Positions 16,350 to 25,189 of a stretch of DNA of 41,109 nucleotides are shown piece after piece. Each line of letters opens with the position of its first letter. Position 1 is the stretch's first letter. The DNA is from Clostridia bacterium (GTDB lineage Bacteria > Bacillota > Clostridia > Oscillospirales > Acutalibacteraceae), in NCBI GenBank assembly GCA_017423825.1, contig JAFPCP010000080.1, positions 1 through 41,109 on the forward strand, given 5' to 3'. A program made the position numbers and the translations under genes. The notes under the pieces were generated by a model. It was not told the origin of the DNA and searched no databases. It saw nothing but the letters and a program-made list of their open reading frames with translations.

Positions 16350-17228
16350 ATGTTTTGTCGTACCGATTTGGCCATTGAAGCCGTCGCTGACACCGAAAAA
16401 CTCACCGCCGAGGACGTGGAACAAAAACACACCTCTCTCGGAGATATGGACGTTACCCGATTGCAGGTTCGCTCTGAACGGGGAGAGCAGGCGCTCGGCA
16501 AGCCGCGGGGGATATACATCACCGCCCAGATGCCGCCCCTGTCCGACGATGAGCGGCGGCTGACCGAGCACGCCCAACGCATAGGGACGGAACTCTCCAC
16601 CTTATTGCCGGAAACCGGCACCGTGCTGGTGGTGGGACTTGGCAACCGCACCGTTACGCCGGACACGCTCGGGCCGGCGACGGCCGATATGGTGTTGGCA
16701 ACGCGGCACATTCGGGGGGAGTTCGCGCGCACCGCCGGTCTCACCGACCTGCGCCCCACCGCCGTGCTCACGCCGGGCGTGCTGGGACAGACAGGCACCG
16801 AAAGCAGCGAAATCGTGCGCGGCGTGTGCCGCGAGATACAGCCCGCCGCCGTGTTGGTCATTGACGCGCTCGCCGCGCGCAGCGTGGAGCGGCTCGGGCG
16901 CACCGTACAGCTGTGCGACACCGGCATCGCGCCCGGCTCCGGCGTCGGCAACAACCGCCACCCGCTAAACGAAGAGGTGCTCGGCGTGCCGGTCATTGGC
17001 ATGGGGGTGCCGACGGTGGTGGACGCCGTCACGCTGGTGCGGGAGCTGTCGCCCGCACCAAACACCGCCGAGCATCCCGCCTCTCCGGAGGCGCTCATGA
17101 TGGTCACCCCGCGGGAAATCGACATCGTCATCAGCCGCGCGGCACGCCTGATGGCTATGGCCATCCACGCCGCCTTGCAACCTGCCTATTCTCCGGCAGA
17201 ACTGGTGGCGGTTGCCCGCGGCATCTAA
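16350..17228 (+). CDS. gpr: Germination protease GPR
   Basis: 292 residues. Degrades small acid-soluble spore proteins at germination. Motifs: RTDLAIEA at the N-terminus, VTRLQV, VVGLGNRTVTPDTLGP, LTPGVLGQTGTES, VIDALAARS, DTGIAPGSGVGNNR and GVPTVVDAVTL. ATG chosen because GAAAGGGG lies 9 bases upstream; an in-frame ATG at 16284 has no SD. With this start only three residues precede RTDL, so a Bacillus-style 15-residue propeptide is lacking, which appears usual in Clostridia. Confidence 0.95.
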   Translation: MFCRTDLAIEAVADTEKLTAEDVEQKHTSLGDMDVTRLQVRSERGEQALGKPRGIYITAQMPPLSDDERRLTEHAQRIGTELSTLLPETGTVLVVGLGNRTVTPDTLGPATADMVLATRHIRGEFARTAGLTDLRPTAVLTPGVLGQTGTESSEIVRGVCREIQPAAVLVIDALAARSVERLGRTVQLCDTGIAPGSGVGNNRHPLNEEVLGVPVIGMGVPTVVDAVTLVRELSPAPNTAEHPASPEALMMVTPREIDIVISRAARLMAMAIHAALQPAYSPAELVAVARGI

Positions 17229-17239
17229 CCGCCACCCCT

Positions 17240-17268
17240 TGTCCTCACGCCAACGATGTGCTATACTG
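17240..17268 (+). promoter_or_regulatory. Promoter of the DUF1624 gene
   Basis: TTGTCC (17240-17245) and TATACT (17263-17268) spaced by 17 bases, ending 28 bases before the start codon. Transcription would begin just before the A/G-homopolymer SD region. Confidence 0.7.
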
Positions 17269-17295
17269 AAACAAAGAAAAAAAGGGGGGGATTGC

Positions 17296-18051
17296 ATGTC
17301 GTCTGCTGCATCGTCGAGCCGCCGTTTCGCGCTGTTGGACACCTATCGCGGTTTTATTATCCTACACATGATAGCGTTTCATTTTCTGTACGACGCCTTT
17401 GTTCTGTTCGGCGAAACCCCCTTTTGGTACACCCAACCCGGCCCGCACCTGTGGCAACAATATATCTGCTGTTCGTTCATTCTGTTATCCGGTTGGGTAT
17501 CCGCCTACGGGCGGCGGCATGGCTTTCGGCGCGGGCTGATCGTAAACCTGGCCGGTCTGCTTGTAACAGCCGTATCCCTTATGTTTATGCCGGATGCCCC
17601 CGTTTGGTTCGGCGTACTGAATCTGCTCGGTTGCGGCATGTGGCTCATCGCCGCGCTGGACCGTCCGCTCGCCAAAACGCCCGCCCCCGCGGGATTGGCT
17701 GTTTCTCTGTCGCTGTTTGCGCTGTTTCGCCATGTAGCCACCCGCAAAATCATGCTCGGCGACTGGACGCTTTGCCGTCTGCCCGCTTGGCTGTACCGCT
17801 CCAACTGGCTTGTGCCGTTTGGTCTTCCACCGCGCGGGTTTGCCTCGGCGGATTATTTCCCCCTATTGCCATGGCTGTTTTTGTACATAGCCGGCTATTT
17901 CCTGGGACGGTGGGTGAGCGAACAGCCGTTTTGGAACAAACTCGGGCACAAAGACCTGCCGTTTTTGTCTTGGCTGGGACGCCACAGTTTGCTCATTTAT
18001 TTGTTGCATCAGCCTCTTTGTTATGCCATCTGCTGGCTCATCTGGAGATAA
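17296..18051 (+). CDS. DUF1624 / heparan-alpha-glucosaminide N-acetyltransferase-like membrane protein
   Basis: 251 residues with about seven hydrophobic segments. The N-terminal motif RRFALLDTYRGFIILHMI, with FHFLYDAF after it, is typical of the DUF1624/YeiB-like acyltransferase group that moves acyl groups across the membrane. The C-terminal SLLIYLLHQPL also fits that group. Substrate not predictable. The SD is a run of seven G (17284-17290) after a run of A, 5 bases before the ATG. It lies between gpr and a bidirectional terminator and has its own promoter. Confidence 0.85.
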   Translation: MSSAASSSRRFALLDTYRGFIILHMIAFHFLYDAFVLFGETPFWYTQPGPHLWQQYICCSFILLSGWVSAYGRRHGFRRGLIVNLAGLLVTAVSLMFMPDAPVWFGVLNLLGCGMWLIAALDRPLAKTPAPAGLAVSLSLFALFRHVATRKIMLGDWTLCRLPAWLYRSNWLVPFGLPPRGFASADYFPLLPWLFLYIAGYFLGRWVSEQPFWNKLGHKDLPFLSWLGRHSLLIYLLHQPLCYAICWLIWR

Positions 18052-18055
18052 AAAA

Positions 18056-18082
18056 GAACACCCGCCGAGTTGGCGGGTGTTC
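18056..18082. terminator. Bidirectional terminator between the DUF1624 gene and rsmE
   Basis: Perfect 11-bp stem GAACACCCGCC / GGCGGGTGTTC (18056-18066, 18072-18082) with an A run on the left and TTTT on the right; serves the two converging genes. Confidence 0.9.
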
Positions 18083-18121
18083 TTTTGTTATATTTTGGTG
18101 CGTTTATACAATCTGTATATA

Positions 18122-18850
18122 TTATCGCATGTTGTCGGTGCGTTCCATGAGCACGGTAAGCGCGGCGAGCGGTGCGGTTTCACACCGTAAAATGCGCGGG
18201 CCCATCGTAGCGACACGTCCACCGGCGTCACGTACCGACTCCACCTCTTCGGGAGCAAAGCCGCCCTCCGGCCCAATCACCAGTGACACCGCTGTTTCTG
18301 CCGGTGAAACCAACTCGCCGAGCGGCGCACCACCGCCCTCATAGCAAAGCAGTGTGTTTTCAGACTGCCAACGGGACAGTGCCTGCTTAAAGGTGAGCGG
18401 CAACTCCACCGTCGGCACGATGCCTCGACCGCTTTGTCCGGCGGCCTCGGCGGCAATCTTCTGCCAGCGGGCTTGTTTCTTAGCGGCGTCTTTGCTGTCC
18501 ACCCGCGCGACGCTGCGTGCGGTCACCACCGGCACCAGACGCGTCACGCCCAGTTCCACGGATTTTTGGATAATCCAGTCCCATTTATCTCCTTTGGGGA
18601 AACCCATATACAAGGTCACCGACAGCGAGGGTTCCGCCACGGACGCTGTCACAGCGTCCACCACAGCCGTCACGCGGTCGCGTTCCACCGCTGTGATGGT
18701 GCAGGCATAGTCCCCGCCGACGCCGTCACACAGCGTCAGCGGTTCGCCGACTTTCATGCGCAGTGCACCGGCAACGTGCCGGGCGTCCTGCCCCTCTAAC
18801 ACGATAACACCGCCCACCTTGGACGGCTCCTCCACAAAAAACCGCGACAT
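18122..18850 (-). CDS. rsmE: 16S rRNA m3U1498 methyltransferase RsmE
   Basis: 242 residues, SPOUT-class methyltransferase. N-terminal PUA-like part (MSRFFVEEP; HVAGALRMKVGEPLTLCDG) and the knot motifs LVIGPEGGFAPEEVE and LGPRILRCETAPLAAL-type sequence (GPRILRCETAPLAAL). ATG chosen with AAGGAGGCGAG before it. It follows prmA by 16 bp, a conserved pair. Confidence 0.97.
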   Translation of the reverse strand: MSRFFVEEPSKVGGVIVLEGQDARHVAGALRMKVGEPLTLCDGVGGDYACTITAVERDRVTAVVDAVTASVAEPSLSVTLYMGFPKGDKWDWIIQKSVELGVTRLVPVVTARSVARVDSKDAAKKQARWQKIAAEAAGQSGRGIVPTVELPLTFKQALSRWQSENTLLCYEGGGAPLGELVSPAETAVSLVIGPEGGFAPEEVESVRDAGGRVATMGPRILRCETAPLAALTVLMERTDNMR

Positions 18851-18866
18851 GCGCTCGCCTCCTTCT

Positions 18867-19793
18867 TTATGCTGTGCGCCGCGTGACGAGACACAGCCAA
18901 CCGCCACGCTCGTGACGGTGCGCGACCGTGAAGCCGCAAGCGTGCAACGCCTCGACTACGTCCGTTTCCCGCGTGTCAATGATGCCGGACACGATATACA
19001 CCCCATCCGGCGCCAACAACGGCGGCACCGCCGGGGATAAGGCGATAATGGCGTCCGCCACAATGTTTGCCGCTATCACCGGATACTGCCCGGCAACATC
19101 CTGCGCCAAATCTCCCTGCCGGATGGTATACCGCGGCTCGGTCAGCCCGTTGAGTGCGCCATTTTCAATGGCGGTGCGCACCGCCAGACTGTCTATGTCC
19201 ACACCCAGCGCGGTGCCGGCGCCAAACAAACACGCCGCAATAGATAAAATACCGCTGCCACAACCGATATCCAAGAAATCGCAACCGGGGGTAATATACC
19301 GTTCCAGCGTTTCCAGCACGAGGCGCGTGGTATCGTGCCCGCCGGTGCCAAACGCCATGCCGGGGTCAATCGACAGCACCGCGCGCCCGTCTGCGTTGTC
19401 CGCGCTCTCCCACGAGGGGCACACCAACAACCGCTCACCCACCGGCAAGGGCTTGAAATACTTTTTCCAGTTGTTTGCCCAATCCTCTTCTCGCACCATT
19501 TCCGCGTCCACGCGGTTTTGTATGCCGGCGGCGGCCAGCCTCTCCCGCAAAAACGCCACCGCCTCCGCGGGGTTGTCTGCGGGGTCAATGTATAAATGGA
19601 TGATGGCGGTGTCGCGGTCGCGTGCGAGCAACTCCTCGTCAATAAGGTCTATGTGCGCAATCTCCCGCGCGCCTTGCTCCAAGTCGCTGTAATCTTCAAT
19701 ATAAATGCCGTACGACACCACCATATTGGCAATCGCCGACGCCTCTTCCACGTCTTTGGTGGAAATGCGGATGCATACCTCTGTCCAATCCAT
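18867..19793 (-). CDS. prmA: Ribosomal protein L11 methyltransferase
   Basis: 308 residues, the usual length. N-terminal L11-binding domain (MDWTEVCIRI) and a Rossmann-fold methyltransferase with FGTGGHDTTRLVLE, FLDIGCGSGILSIAA and ANIVADAI. Methylates ribosomal protein L11. ATG preceded by AAAAGGAG. It starts an operon with rsmE; in Bacillus the pair follows dnaJ, but no hrcA-grpE-dnaK-dnaJ genes are here. Confidence 0.97.
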   Translation of the reverse strand: MDWTEVCIRISTKDVEEASAIANMVVSYGIYIEDYSDLEQGAREIAHIDLIDEELLARDRDTAIIHLYIDPADNPAEAVAFLRERLAAAGIQNRVDAEMVREEDWANNWKKYFKPLPVGERLLVCPSWESADNADGRAVLSIDPGMAFGTGGHDTTRLVLETLERYITPGCDFLDIGCGSGILSIAACLFGAGTALGVDIDSLAVRTAIENGALNGLTEPRYTIRQGDLAQDVAGQYPVIAANIVADAIIALSPAVPPLLAPDGVYIVSGIIDTRETDVVEALHACGFTVAHRHERGGWLCLVTRRTA

Positions 19794-19823
19794 GCTATAC
19801 TCCTTTTATGTTTCCTTTTTTGT

Positions 19824-19852
19824 ATTTTACCATTATCTTGCGCGGGTTTCAA
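19824..19852 (-). promoter_or_regulatory. Promoter of prmA-rsmE
   Basis: Minus-strand TTGAAA (19852-19847) and TAAAAT (19829-19824) with 17-base spacing, 30 bases before the prmA start. Confidence 0.8.
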
Positions 19853-19862
19853 TCTTTTTGTC

Positions 19863-19891
19863 TTGTCAATGACACAAAAAAATGATACAAT
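19863..19891 (+). promoter_or_regulatory. Promoter of lepA
   Basis: TTGTCA (19863-19868) and TACAAT (19886-19891) with 17-base spacing. It is back-to-back with the prmA promoter; the -35 boxes lie only 10 bases apart. Confidence 0.85.
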
Positions 19892-19922
19892 GATAGCACT
19901 TATCTAGGAATGAGGTGCCGCT

Positions 19923-21731
19923 TTGGCTGACATCAAACAACACATTCGCAATTTTTGCATCATCGCCCATATTGACCACGGCAAATCCACCCTCGCAGAC
20001 CGTCTGTTGGAAAAAACCAACACCGTCGCTCTGCGGGATATGGAAGCGCAGCTGTTGGACAGCATGGACCTGGAACGCGAGCGCGGTATCACCATCAAGG
20101 CGCACGCCGTGACACTCAACTACACCGCCGCCGACGGCGAGGAATACACCTTCAATCTCATCGACACCCCCGGCCACGTGGACTTTAACTACGAAGTGTC
20201 CCGCTCGCTCGCCGCCTGCGAGGGGGCGCTGCTCATCGTGGACGCATCCCAGGGCGTCGAGGCACAAACCCTCGCTAACACCTATCTCGCCGCCGAGCAC
20301 GGGCTGGAAATCATCCCCACCATCAACAAAATCGACCTGCCGGCGGCCGACCCGGAACGCGTGCGGCAGGAAATCGAGGATATCATCGGCATCGACGCCT
20401 CCGAGGCGCCCGCCATCTCCGCGAAAGCCGGCATCAACATCGAACAGGTGCTGGAATCCATCGTGAAGCTGCCGCCGCCCCAAGGCGACGACGCGCTGCC
20501 GTTACAGGCGCTCATTTTCGACAGTTATTACGACAGTTATCGCGGGGTGATTGTGTATTTCCGCGTGATGAACGGCGTCGTCAAGGCGGGGGATACCATC
20601 AAAATGATGGCCTCCGGCGCCACGTTTGACGTCGTCGAGGTGGGCATTATGCGCCCCGGCCGCTTGGAGCCATGCCGCGAATTGCGGGCGGGACAGGTTG
20701 GCTATCTGGCCGCCTCCATCAAAACCGTCGGTGACGCCCGCGTGGGCGACACCATCACCCTCGCCTCCCGTCCCGCCGACGCGCCGCTTCCCGGCTATCG
20801 CAAAGCCAACCCCATGGTCTATTGCGGCGTGTTCCCCGCGGACGGCGCCCATTACCAAGACCTGCGCGAGGCCTTGGAGCGCCTGCAACTCAACGACGCG
20901 TCCCTCACCTTTGAACCGGAAACCTCCGTCGCGCTGGGCTTTGGGTTCCGGTGCGGGTTTTTGGGGCTTTTGCACATGGAAATTATCCAAGAACGCTTGG
21001 AACGCGAATATAACCTCGACCTTATCACCACCGCACCCAGCGTTATCTATCGCGTGACGTTGCAGGACGGCTCGGTGGTGCTGGTGGATAACCCCACCAA
21101 CTATCCCGACCCCACCACCATCGCCATGGCCGAAGAGCCGATTGCCGAGGCGCACATCTACGCGCCCAACGACTACGTGGGCAGCATCATGGAGCTGTGC
21201 CAGGAGCGCCGTGGCGTGTTCAAGGACATGAAATATCTCGACCCGACGCGGGTGGATATTCATTACGAACTGCCACTTAACGAAATCATCTATGACTTCT
21301 TTGACGCGCTGAAATCCCGCACCAAAGGATATGCCAGTTTCGATTATGAGCTCAAAGGCTACGTCAAATCCGACCTGGTGAAACTGGACATCCTGCTCAA
21401 CGGCGATATGGTGGATGCACTGTCCTTTATCCTTTTCTCCGGCAACGCCTATACCCGTGCGCGCAAAATGTGCGAAAAATTGCGCGACCATATCCCGCGC
21501 CAGCTGTTTGAGGTACCGATACAGGCTGCCATCGGCGGCAAAATCATTGCCCGGGAAACCGTGCGCGCGATGCGAAAAGACGTGCTCGCCAAATGCTATG
21601 GCGGCGACATCACGCGCAAAAAGAAACTGCTGGAAAAGCAAAAAGAAGGCAAAAAACGCATGCGCCAGCTCGGCAGCGTCGAGGTGCCGCAAGAAGCTTT
21701 CATGGCGGTGCTCAAACTGGAAGACGAATAA
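19923..21731 (+). CDS. lepA: Elongation factor 4 (LepA)
   Basis: 602-residue ribosome-binding GTPase. G motifs: [34 protein letters not shown] and [11 protein letters not shown]; then domains II, III, V-like and the LepA-specific C-terminal domain with the [20 protein letters not shown] end. TTG start giving [11 protein letters not shown], preceded by GAGGTG at suitable spacing; the downstream sequence fits other LepA N-termini. Single-gene unit with its own promoter and terminator. Confidence 0.98.
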   Translation: MADIKQHIRNFCIIAHIDHGKSTLADRLLEKTNTVALRDMEAQLLDSMDLERERGITIKAHAVTLNYTAADGEEYTFNLIDTPGHVDFNYEVSRSLAACEGALLIVDASQGVEAQTLANTYLAAEHGLEIIPTINKIDLPAADPERVRQEIEDIIGIDASEAPAISAKAGINIEQVLESIVKLPPPQGDDALPLQALIFDSYYDSYRGVIVYFRVMNGVVKAGDTIKMMASGATFDVVEVGIMRPGRLEPCRELRAGQVGYLAASIKTVGDARVGDTITLASRPADAPLPGYRKANPMVYCGVFPADGAHYQDLREALERLQLNDASLTFEPETSVALGFGFRCGFLGLLHMEIIQERLEREYNLDLITTAPSVIYRVTLQDGSVVLVDNPTNYPDPTTIAMAEEPIAEAHIYAPNDYVGSIMELCQERRGVFKDMKYLDPTRVDIHYELPLNEIIYDFFDALKSRTKGYASFDYELKGYVKSDLVKLDILLNGDMVDALSFILFSGNAYTRARKMCEKLRDHIPRQLFEVPIQAAIGGKIIARETVRAMRKDVLAKCYGGDITRKKKLLEKQKEGKKRMRQLGSVEVPQEAFMAVLKLEDE

Positions 21732-21742
21732 TCACGCTCCAA

Positions 21743-21767
21743 GGCGGCTCTTTCGAGCCGCCTTTTT
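21743..21767 (+). terminator. Intrinsic terminator of lepA
   Basis: Perfect 8-bp stem GGCGGCTC / GAGCCGCC with TTTC loop (21743-21762) followed by TTTTT. Confidence 0.9.
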
Positions 21768-21930
21768 GGCCGCCCGCGGGTTTTGAGCCTGCACAAACGT
21801 GTGCGGGTGGGCGCCCCGTTTTGATGGTTCAAAAAATGAAATGAAGAACGAGAAATTGAGCAATTTGGCGTAAAAACGAGAGAAAACGAGAGATTGAGGG
21901 CTGTAAATTAAAAAAACCGGAATTTCCCCC
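21768..21930. other. Intergenic stretch between lepA and rplM with short direct repeats
   Basis: No convincing gene on either strand. It contains two near-identical 13-mers, ACGAGAAATTGAG (21848-21860) and ACGAGAGATTGAG (21886-21898), plus a further ACGAG between them. Function unknown; the purine-rich repeats lie just upstream of the rplM promoter. Confidence 0.5.
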
Positions 21931-21959
21931 TTGACAGGTAAAAAGCCCTGTGGTATGAT
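21931..21959 (+). promoter_or_regulatory. Promoter of rplM-rpsI
   Basis: TTGACA (21931-21936) and TATGAT (21954-21959) separated by 17 bases, a strong sigma-A promoter. Expected RNA start near 21966. Confidence 0.92.
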
Positions 21960-21965
21960 ACGGGC

Positions 21966-22063
21966 TGTTCGGTAAAAACGGTCTTGCCGCATATGGCTTT
22001 TAACCCAAAGACCGCCGACACGGGTGCAATAGGGCACCCCATCAGAATTAGGAGGATACGACT
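21966..22063 (+). promoter_or_regulatory. Structured rplM leader (possible L13 autoregulatory leader)
   Basis: About 98-nt 5' leader with two hairpins: an outer stem CGGTCTT / AAGACCG (21979-21985 with 22008-22014) enclosing a small GCC/GGC loop, then GGGTGC / GCACCC (22022-22027 with 22034-22039). Firmicutes rplM genes carry an L13 leader RNA family; position and structure fit, but I could not compare it with a covariance model. Confidence 0.5.
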
Positions 22064-22489
22064 ATGACTTTTATGGCAAAAGCCGGACAGGTCGACCGCA
22101 AATGGTATATCATCGACGCCGCCGGCAAACCGCTGGGCCGTGTTGCTGCGCAAGCCGCTGTGCTGCTGCGTGGTAAGCACAAACCCACCTACACCCCCCA
22201 CGTGGACTGTGGCGACAGCGTGATTATCATCAACTGCGCCGAGGCTGTCCTGACCGGTAAAAAGTTGGAGCAGAAATTCTGGCACCGTCACACCGGCTGG
22301 ATCGGCAACCTGAAATCCACCAAATACGCCACCTTGATGGCTCAACGCCCCACCAAGGCGATGGAATTGGCCGTTTGCGGCATGATTCCGAACAACACCA
22401 TCGGTCGCGCCGCGGAGACCCGTCTGCACTGCTTTGCCGGTGCGGAGCATCCCCACGCGTCGCAAAAACCCGAAGTCTTTGAGCTGTAA
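22064..22489 (+). CDS. rplM: 50S ribosomal protein L13
   Basis: 141 residues. Begins [19 protein letters not shown] and contains [31 protein letters not shown] and the typical KFWHRHTGW segment, followed by MIPNNTIGR near the end. Early assembling protein of the large subunit. AGGAGG upstream at good spacing. rpsI follows 20 bp later, the universal pairing. Confidence 0.98.
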   Translation: MTFMAKAGQVDRKWYIIDAAGKPLGRVAAQAAVLLRGKHKPTYTPHVDCGDSVIIINCAEAVLTGKKLEQKFWHRHTGWIGNLKSTKYATLMAQRPTKAMELAVCGMIPNNTIGRAAETRLHCFAGAEHPHASQKPEVFEL

Positions 22490-22509
22490 TGAAGGAGGAG
22501 GCAACAACC

Positions 22510-22914
22510 ATGGATTATAATACCAGACCTTTTTTCTACGGCACCGGTCGCCGTAAGTCCTCTGTGGCTCGCGTTCGCCTGTATCAAGGCACCGGCAAAA
22601 TCACCATCAACGAGCGTGATATTGACGATTATTTCGGCTTGGAGACGCTTAAACTGATTGTTCGTCAACCGTTGAACTTGACGGATTTGACCGAGAAGTT
22701 CGATATCGAATGCCGCGTAGCCGGCGGCGGTGTCACCGGCCAGGCCGGCGCCATCCGTCACGGTGTCGCCCGCGCTTTGCTGCAATACGACAGCGAAGGC
22801 CTGCGTACCACGCTGAAAAAAGCCGGGTTCCTCACCCGCGATCCGCGCATGAAGGAAAGAAAGAAATACGGCCTCAAAGCCGCCCGCCGCGCTCCCCAGT
22901 TCAGCAAACGCTGA
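22510..22914 (+). CDS. rpsI: 30S ribosomal protein S9
   Basis: 134 residues. Contains [54 protein letters not shown] in part, and the conserved C-terminal end QFSKR whose tail reaches the P site. The ATG at 22510 is used because AAGGAGGAG lies just before it; an ATG seven codons upstream overlaps the rplM stop but lacks an SD. Confidence 0.98.
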   Translation: MDYNTRPFFYGTGRRKSSVARVRLYQGTGKITINERDIDDYFGLETLKLIVRQPLNLTDLTEKFDIECRVAGGGVTGQAGAIRHGVARALLQYDSEGLRTTLKKAGFLTRDPRMKERKKYGLKAARRAPQFSKR

Positions 22915-22948
22915 TTGGAAACGCATCCGGATTTATCTGTATTTCGAA

Positions 22949-22982
22949 AAGCCACAAGTCGCACGACTTGTGGCTTTTTTTT
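22949..22982 (+). terminator. Intrinsic terminator of rplM-rpsI
   Basis: 13-bp stem AAGCCACAAGTCG / CGACTTGTGGCTT (22949-22961, 22964-22976) followed by a long T run. Confidence 0.9.
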
Positions 22983-23021
22983 ATGCTTTTTTCGCCGCCG
23001 TCCACTTCCAATGTGCCATAA

Positions 23022-23059
23022 AAAAGCGGCGCCGTTTCCTGAGAAACGGCGCCGCTTTT
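23022..23059 (-). terminator. Terminator of the rpmH-rnpA-yidD-yidC-khpB unit
   Basis: Perfect 17-bp stem AAAAGCGGCGCCGTTTC / GAAACGGCGCCGCTTTT (23022-23038, 23043-23059) with CTGA loop. On the minus strand it ends in TTTTTT, 5 bases after the khpB stop. Confidence 0.9.
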
Positions 23060-23064
23060 CTTCT

Positions 23065-23946
23065 TTATAAGTCGATGCGACCATACAACGTGGCGTTATC
23101 TTCTTTTTCCGATTCCGTGCGAACCGGGAGAGAGCCGCCATCTGCCATCGGCAACGGGTTTTGGCGGGACACAAACGCGCGCACCGGACGCTCCGGCGCG
23201 GTGATTTCATAATCCCGGTCACGGCGGTCACGGTTGCGGTTTTCGCCCCGTCCGCCACGACGACCATTTCCACGGCCACGGCTGTCGCCGGCTTTGTCCT
23301 TGTTGGGATTGTCCTCCGACGGCCCGATGATGACGTGGCGGTTGGGCTCACTGCCGACACTCCACGAGATAACGCCGTCCATATCCTGTACGGTGGTGTG
23401 AATGATGCGCCGCTCATAGGGGTTCATCGGCTCCAACGAATGACGACGGCCGGTGCGGGCAGTCTGTCCACCCAACCGACGGGCCAGCCCAACAAGCGCC
23501 TTTTCGCGTTTTTCGCGGTAATTGCCGATGTCTACCGTCACGCGGTAATAACGATTATCCGCGCGATTGGCAACCAAACCGGTCAAATACTGCAACGCAT
23601 CCAACGTATCGCCACGCCGGCCGATAATAAACCCTAAATTTTCGCCATCCAGGGTAATCACGCAGCCGTTTTCTTCTTCCTTGACGTCATAGGTGCAATC
23701 CGTCACGCCCATGCCGGCCAGAACGTTTTTCAAAAAAGCACACGCAAGCGAGGCCGCGGAAACGTTCTCCGCCTCTATGGTACCTTTCACAACCGCTTGG
23801 CTACCGCCAAACAGGCCCAACACCTTTTTGCCGGGTTCTTGTAAGGTTTCAAAGGTGATTTTTTCTTCTTCTACACCAAACTCGACGGCAATCAAAGCCT
23901 TTGCCTCTTCAATCGAAGCGGCTTCTTTTATCAATTCTTTTTGCAT
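23065..23946 (-). CDS. khpB: RNA-binding protein KhpB (Jag/EloR)
   Basis: 293 residues. N-terminal Jag_N domain (KELIKEAASIEEAKALI; GKKVLGLFGGSQAVV), KH domain with LGFIIGRRGDTLDALQYL, R3H domain with the PMNPYERRIIHTTV motif, and an unusual tail of about 85 residues rich in Arg, Gly, Asn and Asp. KhpB binds RNA with KhpA and affects cell elongation in Gram-positives. Start: an in-frame GTG (23958) overlaps the yidC stop and touches AAGGAG; the ATG at 23946 is 13 bases from it and gives MQKELIKEA, which fits homologues. Same operon as yidC. Confidence 0.94.
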   Translation of the reverse strand: MQKELIKEAASIEEAKALIAVEFGVEEEKITFETLQEPGKKVLGLFGGSQAVVKGTIEAENVSAASLACAFLKNVLAGMGVTDCTYDVKEEENGCVITLDGENLGFIIGRRGDTLDALQYLTGLVANRADNRYYRVTVDIGNYREKREKALVGLARRLGGQTARTGRRHSLEPMNPYERRIIHTTVQDMDGVISWSVGSEPNRHVIIGPSEDNPNKDKAGDSRGRGNGRRGGRGENRNRDRRDRDYEITAPERPVRAFVSRQNPLPMADGGSLPVRTESEKEDNATLYGRIDL

Positions 23947-23954
23947 GATGCCAT

Positions 23955-25115
23955 TCACTCTCCTTTATCTTCAGCGGGCACATCTGCGCCGTCTTTCTCC
24001 GCGGGGGCATCCGGAGCGTCAGAGGTGGCCGGTTTGGCCGGTTTCTTTTTGCCCTGCCCTTTAGCGGCGGCGCGTTTTTCGTTCTCTTCCCGCTGCCAGG
24101 CTGCCTGCTCTTCCAGACGGGCGGCTTTCAGCCGCGCTTTATCTTCTGCTTTCTTGCGCCGACGCTCGGCGTATTCCGCCTCGGCCTGCGCGCGCGCTTT
24201 GGCGGGGCTGTACATCGTATTGAGTATCACCGTCTGCACAATGCCCAACAGGTTGGAGAACACCCAGTAGACCGCCACGCCGCCCGGTACCGTAAACGCA
24301 ATAACCAGCGAAAACAGCGGCATACCATACATCATCGGACCACTGGTGCAACCCGCCGCCTGCTGTTGCTCCTGGGACATGGACGCTTTGGAATAGCGCA
24401 TGGAAATGATGCTGGATAACAGCGCCGCCGCACCCGAGGCTATCGCAATCAGCCACAGCCAGTTGGGGCGAATGCCCGTGTGCGAGGGGCGTTGCAATAA
24501 CGACACGCCAAAGAAACTGAAATCTTCTTTGGTTTTTTCCAATTGGTCAACCACCTGCGCCGCTTCCAGCACGGAACGGTCGTTTTCCAGCAACTTAGCT
24601 TCTATTTTCTCTGCGTGTGTGTCCAACGATTGCAACAAATACATCTCGCGATAATACGATTTTTCGCTGTATTGGCTTATGAGTTTCGCATCCTTTTTCT
24701 CATCGAGTTCGTCGGTGATGGCGGACACGCACGTGTTGATGGTTTCTGCCGGCATCTGTTGCACGTAGGTCAACGGTTTGTAAATAACGGCAATGATGCT
24801 CATCAGCACCACCATCTGCACCAGCATCGGCAAACATCCACCGGTCATGCTGACGCCTTCTTTTTCGTACAATTCCTGTTGTTTTTGCTGCATTTTCTGC
24901 CGGTCGTTGGCATACTTTTTCTGTATTCTTTCAAGGCGGGGCGCCAAACGCGCACGATCAGCCTGGCTCTTCTGTCCTTTGATGGACAGAGGGAAAACCA
25001 ACAAACGCACCAGCAGCGTAAACACAAACATGGTCAAAAAATAACTCGGAATGAGTTCGTAAATCCACCGCATCACATACCCGAGCGGTGTCGCAAAAAT
25101 GCTGAATATACCCAT
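23955..25115 (-). CDS. yidC: Membrane protein insertase YidC
   Basis: 386 residues. Hydrophobic start at MGIFSIFATPLGYVMRW; core insertase with TMFVFTLLVRLLVFPLSIKGQK (Arg in the groove), GCLPMLVQMVVLM and YWVFSNLLGIVQT. A central hydrophilic insertion of about 85 residues precedes the last transmembrane helices, and the C-terminal tail is long, helical and highly charged, ending in Lys/Pro/Ala/Asp-rich sequence that could touch the ribosome. No lipobox is seen. ATG preceded by AAGGAGG. In the conserved rpmH-rnpA-yidD-yidC-jag order. Confidence 0.96.
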   Translation of the reverse strand: MGIFSIFATPLGYVMRWIYELIPSYFLTMFVFTLLVRLLVFPLSIKGQKSQADRARLAPRLERIQKKYANDRQKMQQKQQELYEKEGVSMTGGCLPMLVQMVVLMSIIAVIYKPLTYVQQMPAETINTCVSAITDELDEKKDAKLISQYSEKSYYREMYLLQSLDTHAEKIEAKLLENDRSVLEAAQVVDQLEKTKEDFSFFGVSLLQRPSHTGIRPNWLWLIAIASGAAALLSSIISMRYSKASMSQEQQQAAGCTSGPMMYGMPLFSLVIAFTVPGGVAVYWVFSNLLGIVQTVILNTMYSPAKARAQAEAEYAERRRKKAEDKARLKAARLEEQAAWQREENEKRAAAKGQGKKKPAKPATSDAPDAPAEKDGADVPAEDKGE

Positions 25116-25189
25116 GTAAACGGACAACCTCCTTTTCAGCCGGGCGCCCGAAGATAGGTAGAGGTGGCGAACGACTTTATAAACATATT

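Noticed and set aside
20502-21692. A 396-codon minus-strand frame opposite lepA
   Set aside because: Antisense of conserved LepA coding sequence with no family resemblance.
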